Origin: an uncultured Prevotellaceae bacterium
GTDB lineage: Bacteria > Bacteroidota > Bacteroidia > Bacteroidales > Bacteroidaceae
Length of the DNA: 47,684 bases
Assembly: GCA_947167455.1 (NCBI GenBank)
Contig: CAMVIB010000021.1
Coordinates: forward strand, 1-47,684
Direction: 5' to 3'
Position numbers and translations under genes: made by a program. The notes below the pieces were generated by a model, which was given only the letters and a program-made list of their open reading frames with translations, made no database searches and was not told the origin of the DNA. Below, one piece after another: positions 45,027 through 47,684 of this stretch (the first letter of the stretch is position 1; each line of letters begins with the position of its first letter).

Positions 45027-47105
45027 TCAGCGCACCACGTGCTTGCGCCCGCCGATGATGTATATGCCGGGAGCGGAGGGCGTCACTTGCCGGCCCGAGA
45101 GGTCGTGGCACGTGCCGCCGGGCTGCGGCGCGTATGTGGCCGTGCCGCCGTGAGGGGTGCCGTCCGGCGCAATGGCGGTGATGCCGTCGGTGATGTTCAT
45201 GGCGCGCAGGCGCTCGTACTCCTCGGCGGTGATGGGTATCACGGTGCCGTGGCGGGGCGTGAAGGTGCCGGAGGTTGCCGTGTTGGTGCGGAAGGTGAAG
45301 TTGTCGAGGTCTGGCGACGAGCAGAACTGGTAGTGGCCGTTGGTGTAGCAGTCGTACATCAGGATCCACTCGTCGCTGTCGATGAGTCGGAAGACGCCGG
45401 CACCCTCGACAGCCTCGGTGGTCTGCTGCAACGTGCCCGACGGCTTGCTCCACTGTGTGCCCTCGGCGCCGGCGGGAGCGGTGAGGTGCGAGGCCGTGAC
45501 CTTGCAGATGCCGCCCGAGCCCTCGTTCTTGTAGAAGGCGTGGTAGAGGCCGTCGTTCTCGTTATAGACGATGTTCATGTCGATGGTGGCCGACCCGCGG
45601 TCGTAGAAGTAAGTGGGTTCGCCCTCAAGGTCGGTGAAGTCGGCATTGGCGTAGGCGTAGAACACCTTGTCGTAGGGCACGCTGCCGTCGTTGGTGAGGA
45701 TGGAGAAGTAGATGAGGTACTTTCCGGCCTCGGCGTCCCAGATGGTCTCGGGAGCCCACACGCGTGTCACGTTGGCGAACATCGTGCCGCTGTAGCGGGT
45801 GGGGAAATGTACCTTCGACGACGTCCAGTGTACGAGGTCGGCCGAGCGCATGAGCACCATGCCACGGTTGCTGTCCCAGCCGCGCGAGCACTGCATGTCG
45901 GTGGCCACCATGTAGAACGTGCCGTCCTCGCCGCGCAGGATGTGCGGGTCGCGCAGGCCGCCCATCACGGTGCGGTCCTTGGCGAGCACCACGGCCTTGG
46001 CGCCGTTGACGGTCTGGTAGTTGTAGCCGTCGGCAGAGAGGGCATAGTAGATGTTCTCGTTGCTGTTGCTGGGGAAGAAGGTGAAGAGGTAGCGGCTGTA
46101 GGGGCTGTCCTTGCGGCGTACATAGACATCGAAGGTCTTCGTGGCGGTGAGGCTGCCGTTGGTGAGTGTGGCTGTCAGTGTGACGTGCGTGCGTGTGGCA
46201 GCCGGCGTGCCCACGACGCGCCCTTCTGCCGAGAGCAGCGACGGGTCGGAACTCTGCCACGCTATGGTGCTGCCGTAGGTGCCCTGCGTGGGCAGCTCTA
46301 CGGCCGAGTAGAGGTTGTTGATGCTCGAGGGCAGGGTGAGTGCCGCCTCGTCCATGGCGATGGCGATGTCGGAGGGCAGGTGGTTGAGGTCGTAGGCCTT
46401 GCGCGCCAGGGCCTGCAGCTCGGTGGCGTCGATGGCGCTGTCATAGACGCGGAAGTCGGCATAGCGTGCCCCCACGAGATAGACGTCGCCGCTGTAGCAG
46501 CTGCGGCCGAGGTAGTTCTGGCGCAGGTCGTTGAGGTCGGCCGGGGCAAGGTCGGCTCCCTGACGTGTGGCCACGGCCTCGCCGTCGATGTAGAGGGTGC
46601 CGCTCTGGCCGCTGCGGACGTAGGTGGCAGTGAGCCAGCGCCCGCGTGCCATGGCGCGGTTCGTCCCGACGCTGAACTCGTCGTTCCAGCTAGACGTGGT
46701 GATGGCGAAGCGGCTGTCCTTGGCGCTGAGGAAGAGGTAGCCGCGCGAGGAGCTTCGCGCCAGGCACCATACGAAGTTGCCGTTGGCCGTGAGGGCTGTC
46801 GTCGAGGGTATGAAGAGTGTCACGGAAATGCTGTAGTCGCCGCTGATGGCGTGGACGGCAGCGCCGAAGTCGGTGCCGAGGTCGGCATAGCCGTTGGCGG
46901 TGCCGAGGTCGAGGATGGGGGTGTTGCCGAAGGTGCTGAGCTGGGCGCCGTTGTTGAGCTGGGCCGTGAAGGTGCCGCCGGCATCGCTGGCACTGCTGAA
47001 GTCGAAGACGATGGGGAAGGTGGTGTCGGCATGTGCGGCGGCCGTGCCGATGAGGGTGAGGGCCGTCAGCAGAAAGGCATGGAGGGTGGAGCTGAGTCGT
47101 GTCAT
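45027..47105 (-). CDS. Secreted GH43-like glycosidase with LamG-like domain and sorting tail
   Basis: A 692-residue exported enzyme. Signal peptide about 1-26 (FLLTALTLIGTAAAHA). A concanavalin/LamG-like domain lies near 30-235 (YSISVTLFIPS, LYIDGEAVATRQ), then a bacterial Ig-like module (about 245-330, IAWQSSDPSLLSAEGRVVGT). The five-bladed GH43 domain follows at about 335-615: Asp386 in GGLRDPHILRGEDGTFYMVA (base), Asp509 in ATIDMNIVY, Glu567 in EAVEGAGVFRL (acid). The tail CHDLSGRQV...PGIYIIGGRKHVV resembles Bacteroidetes C-terminal sorting signals. Substrate is probably an arabinose- or xylose-containing glycan. I chose ATG at 47105 because the signal peptide begins there. No SusC/D pair is nearby. 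Confidence 0.78.
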   Translation of the reverse strand: MTRLSSTLHAFLLTALTLIGTAAAHADTTFPIVFDFSSASDAGGTFTAQLNNGAQLSTFGNTPILDLGTANGYADLGTDFGAAVHAISGDYSISVTLFIPSTTALTANGNFVWCLARSSSRGYLFLSAKDSRFAITTSSWNDEFSVGTNRAMARGRWLTATYVRSGQSGTLYIDGEAVATRQGADLAPADLNDLRQNYLGRSCYSGDVYLVGARYADFRVYDSAIDATELQALARKAYDLNHLPSDIAIAMDEAALTLPSSINNLYSAVELPTQGTYGSTIAWQSSDPSLLSAEGRVVGTPAATRTHVTLTATLTNGSLTATKTFDVYVRRKDSPYSRYLFTFFPSNSNENIYYALSADGYNYQTVNGAKAVVLAKDRTVMGGLRDPHILRGEDGTFYMVATDMQCSRGWDSNRGMVLMRSADLVHWTSSKVHFPTRYSGTMFANVTRVWAPETIWDAEAGKYLIYFSILTNDGSVPYDKVFYAYANADFTDLEGEPTYFYDRGSATIDMNIVYNENDGLYHAFYKNEGSGGICKVTASHLTAPAGAEGTQWSKPSGTLQQTTEAVEGAGVFRLIDSDEWILMYDCYTNGHYQFCSSPDLDNFTFRTNTATSGTFTPRHGTVIPITAEEYERLRAMNITDGITAIAPDGTPHGGTATYAPQPGGTCHDLSGRQVTPSAPGIYIIGGRKHVVR

Positions 47106-47143
47106 GAGTGCTGGTGTAGGTGGTAGGACTTGCCGTAAGCAAA

Positions 47144-47176
47144 GAGGCTGCGTAGGCCTGATGCCTGCGCAGCCTC
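47144..47176 (-). terminator. Terminator after pckA
   Basis: A 14-base stem with one mismatch, GAGGCTGCGTAGGC paired with 47163-47176, then TTTGCTT on the minus strand. It lies 36 bases after the pckA stop and before the GH43 gene start. Confidence 0.7.
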
Positions 47177-47211
47177 GGTAGGGTGTGTGTTGAGCCTCGG
47201 TGTGCTCGCTC

Positions 47212-47684
47212 TTAGAGCTTAGGACCGGCGGCAACGAGAGCCTTGCCAGCCTCGTTGGTGGTGTACTTGCCGAAGTTCTTGATGAAGCGTGCAGCAAGGT
47301 CCTTAGCCTTCTCTTCCCACTCGCTGGCGTTGGCATACGTGTCGCGAGGATCGAGGATGGCGGGGTTCACGTTGGGCAGAGCCGTGGGCACCTCGAAGTC
47401 GAAGTAAGGAATCTTCTTGGTGGGAGCCTTCAGGATGCTGCCGTCGAGGATAGCGTCGATGATACCACGTGTGTCGGGGATGCTGATGCGCTTGCCAGTG
47501 CCGTTCCAGCCGGTGTTGACCAGATAAGCCTTGGCACCGCTCTTCTCCATCTTCTTCACGAGCTCCTCGGCATACTTCGTGGGATGCAGCTCCAGGAATG
47601 CCTGGCCGAAGCAAGCGCTGAAGGTAGGAGTGGGCTCGGTGATGCCGCGCTCTGTGCCGGCGAGCTTAGCGGTGAAGCCGCTGA
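47212..47684 (-). CDS. pckA: ATP-dependent phosphoenolpyruvate carboxykinase, C-terminal part
   Basis: The 3' 157 codons of pckA; the 5' part lies beyond the window edge. It has [20 protein letters not shown], then [20 protein letters not shown], and [20 protein letters not shown], the C-terminal nucleotide-binding part of the ATP-type enzyme. It interconverts oxaloacetate and PEP; in gut Bacteroidetes it usually runs toward CO2 fixation for succinate formation. The stop TAA is at 47212-47214. Confidence 0.95.
   Translation of the reverse strand, partial: SGFTAKLAGTERGITEPTPTFSACFGQAFLELHPTKYAEELVKKMEKSGAKAYLVNTGWNGTGKRISIPDTRGIIDAILDGSILKAPTKKIPYFDFEVPTALPNVNPAILDPRDTYANASEWEEKAKDLAARFIKNFGKYTTNEAGKALVAAGPKL

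Overview
The window is a stretch of Bacteroidales chromosome, most likely from a Prevotella-like organism. The evidence is Bacteroidetes-type promoters (TTTG or TTG about 19-20 bases before TAnnTTTG), a FimB/Mfa2-like lipoprotein, surface proteins with Bacteroidetes C-terminal sorting-like tails, a KorAB oxidoreductase, a fimbria/RND/glycan-degradation gene set, and the order rpsU-xerC-hpf-tRNA-Tyr/Gly/Thr-tuf-tRNA-Trp-secE-nusG-rplKAJL-rpoBC. GC content looks high for the group. No rRNA, CRISPR array, prophage or transposase gene was seen.

Left part (1-10150): the tail of a GH26 beta-mannanase, 4-O-beta-mannosyl-glucose phosphorylase, a MelB-like sugar symporter and cellobiose 2-epimerase form an overlapping operon. 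It should cut mannan, import mannobiose-type disaccharide, epimerise it to mannosyl-glucose and phosphorolyse it. Next, on the minus strand, are korA, a small DUF559 nuclease-like gene inside an inverted-repeat unit, korB and a D-2-hydroxyacid dehydrogenase. A FimB-like lipoprotein gene follows on the plus strand. Two near-identical copies of a ~172-base foldback repeat bracket this 6-kb block in opposite orientation.

Middle (10155-26580): a three-gene RND efflux operon (adaptor, pump, outer-membrane factor) whose gaps hold tandem repeats; cysS, a small unknown gene, ispG (short form), a DUF2442 gene beside a decayed DUF4160 gene, and purE. Then come a 1713-residue secreted repeat protein and a 60-residue basic-start peptide encoded 12 bases after it. 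The repeat-protein gene has a ~400-base leader with several strong hairpins and an internal intrinsic terminator.

Right part (26580-47684): the transcription/translation core (rpoC, rpoB, rplL, rplJ, rplA, rplK, nusG, secE, tuf and four tRNAs), hpf, a tyrosine recombinase and rpsU. A repeat-rich intergenic island of nearly 0.9 kb follows (a G-rich tract, a hairpin-chain repeat and a 22-base-period terminator). After it are a NahK-like sugar kinase, divergent glmM, a secreted multidomain GH43-like hydrolase and the 3' part of pckA.

The less ordinary signals are: (a) the DUF559 unit that supplies the end of korA and the N-terminal codons of korB; (b) the structured leader with nested terminator before the repeat-protein gene; (c) the foldback repeat pair and a second hairpin-chain repeat with a detached end next to one of them; (d) the 22-base-phased terminator. 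All functional statements are from reading motifs; no database search was run.
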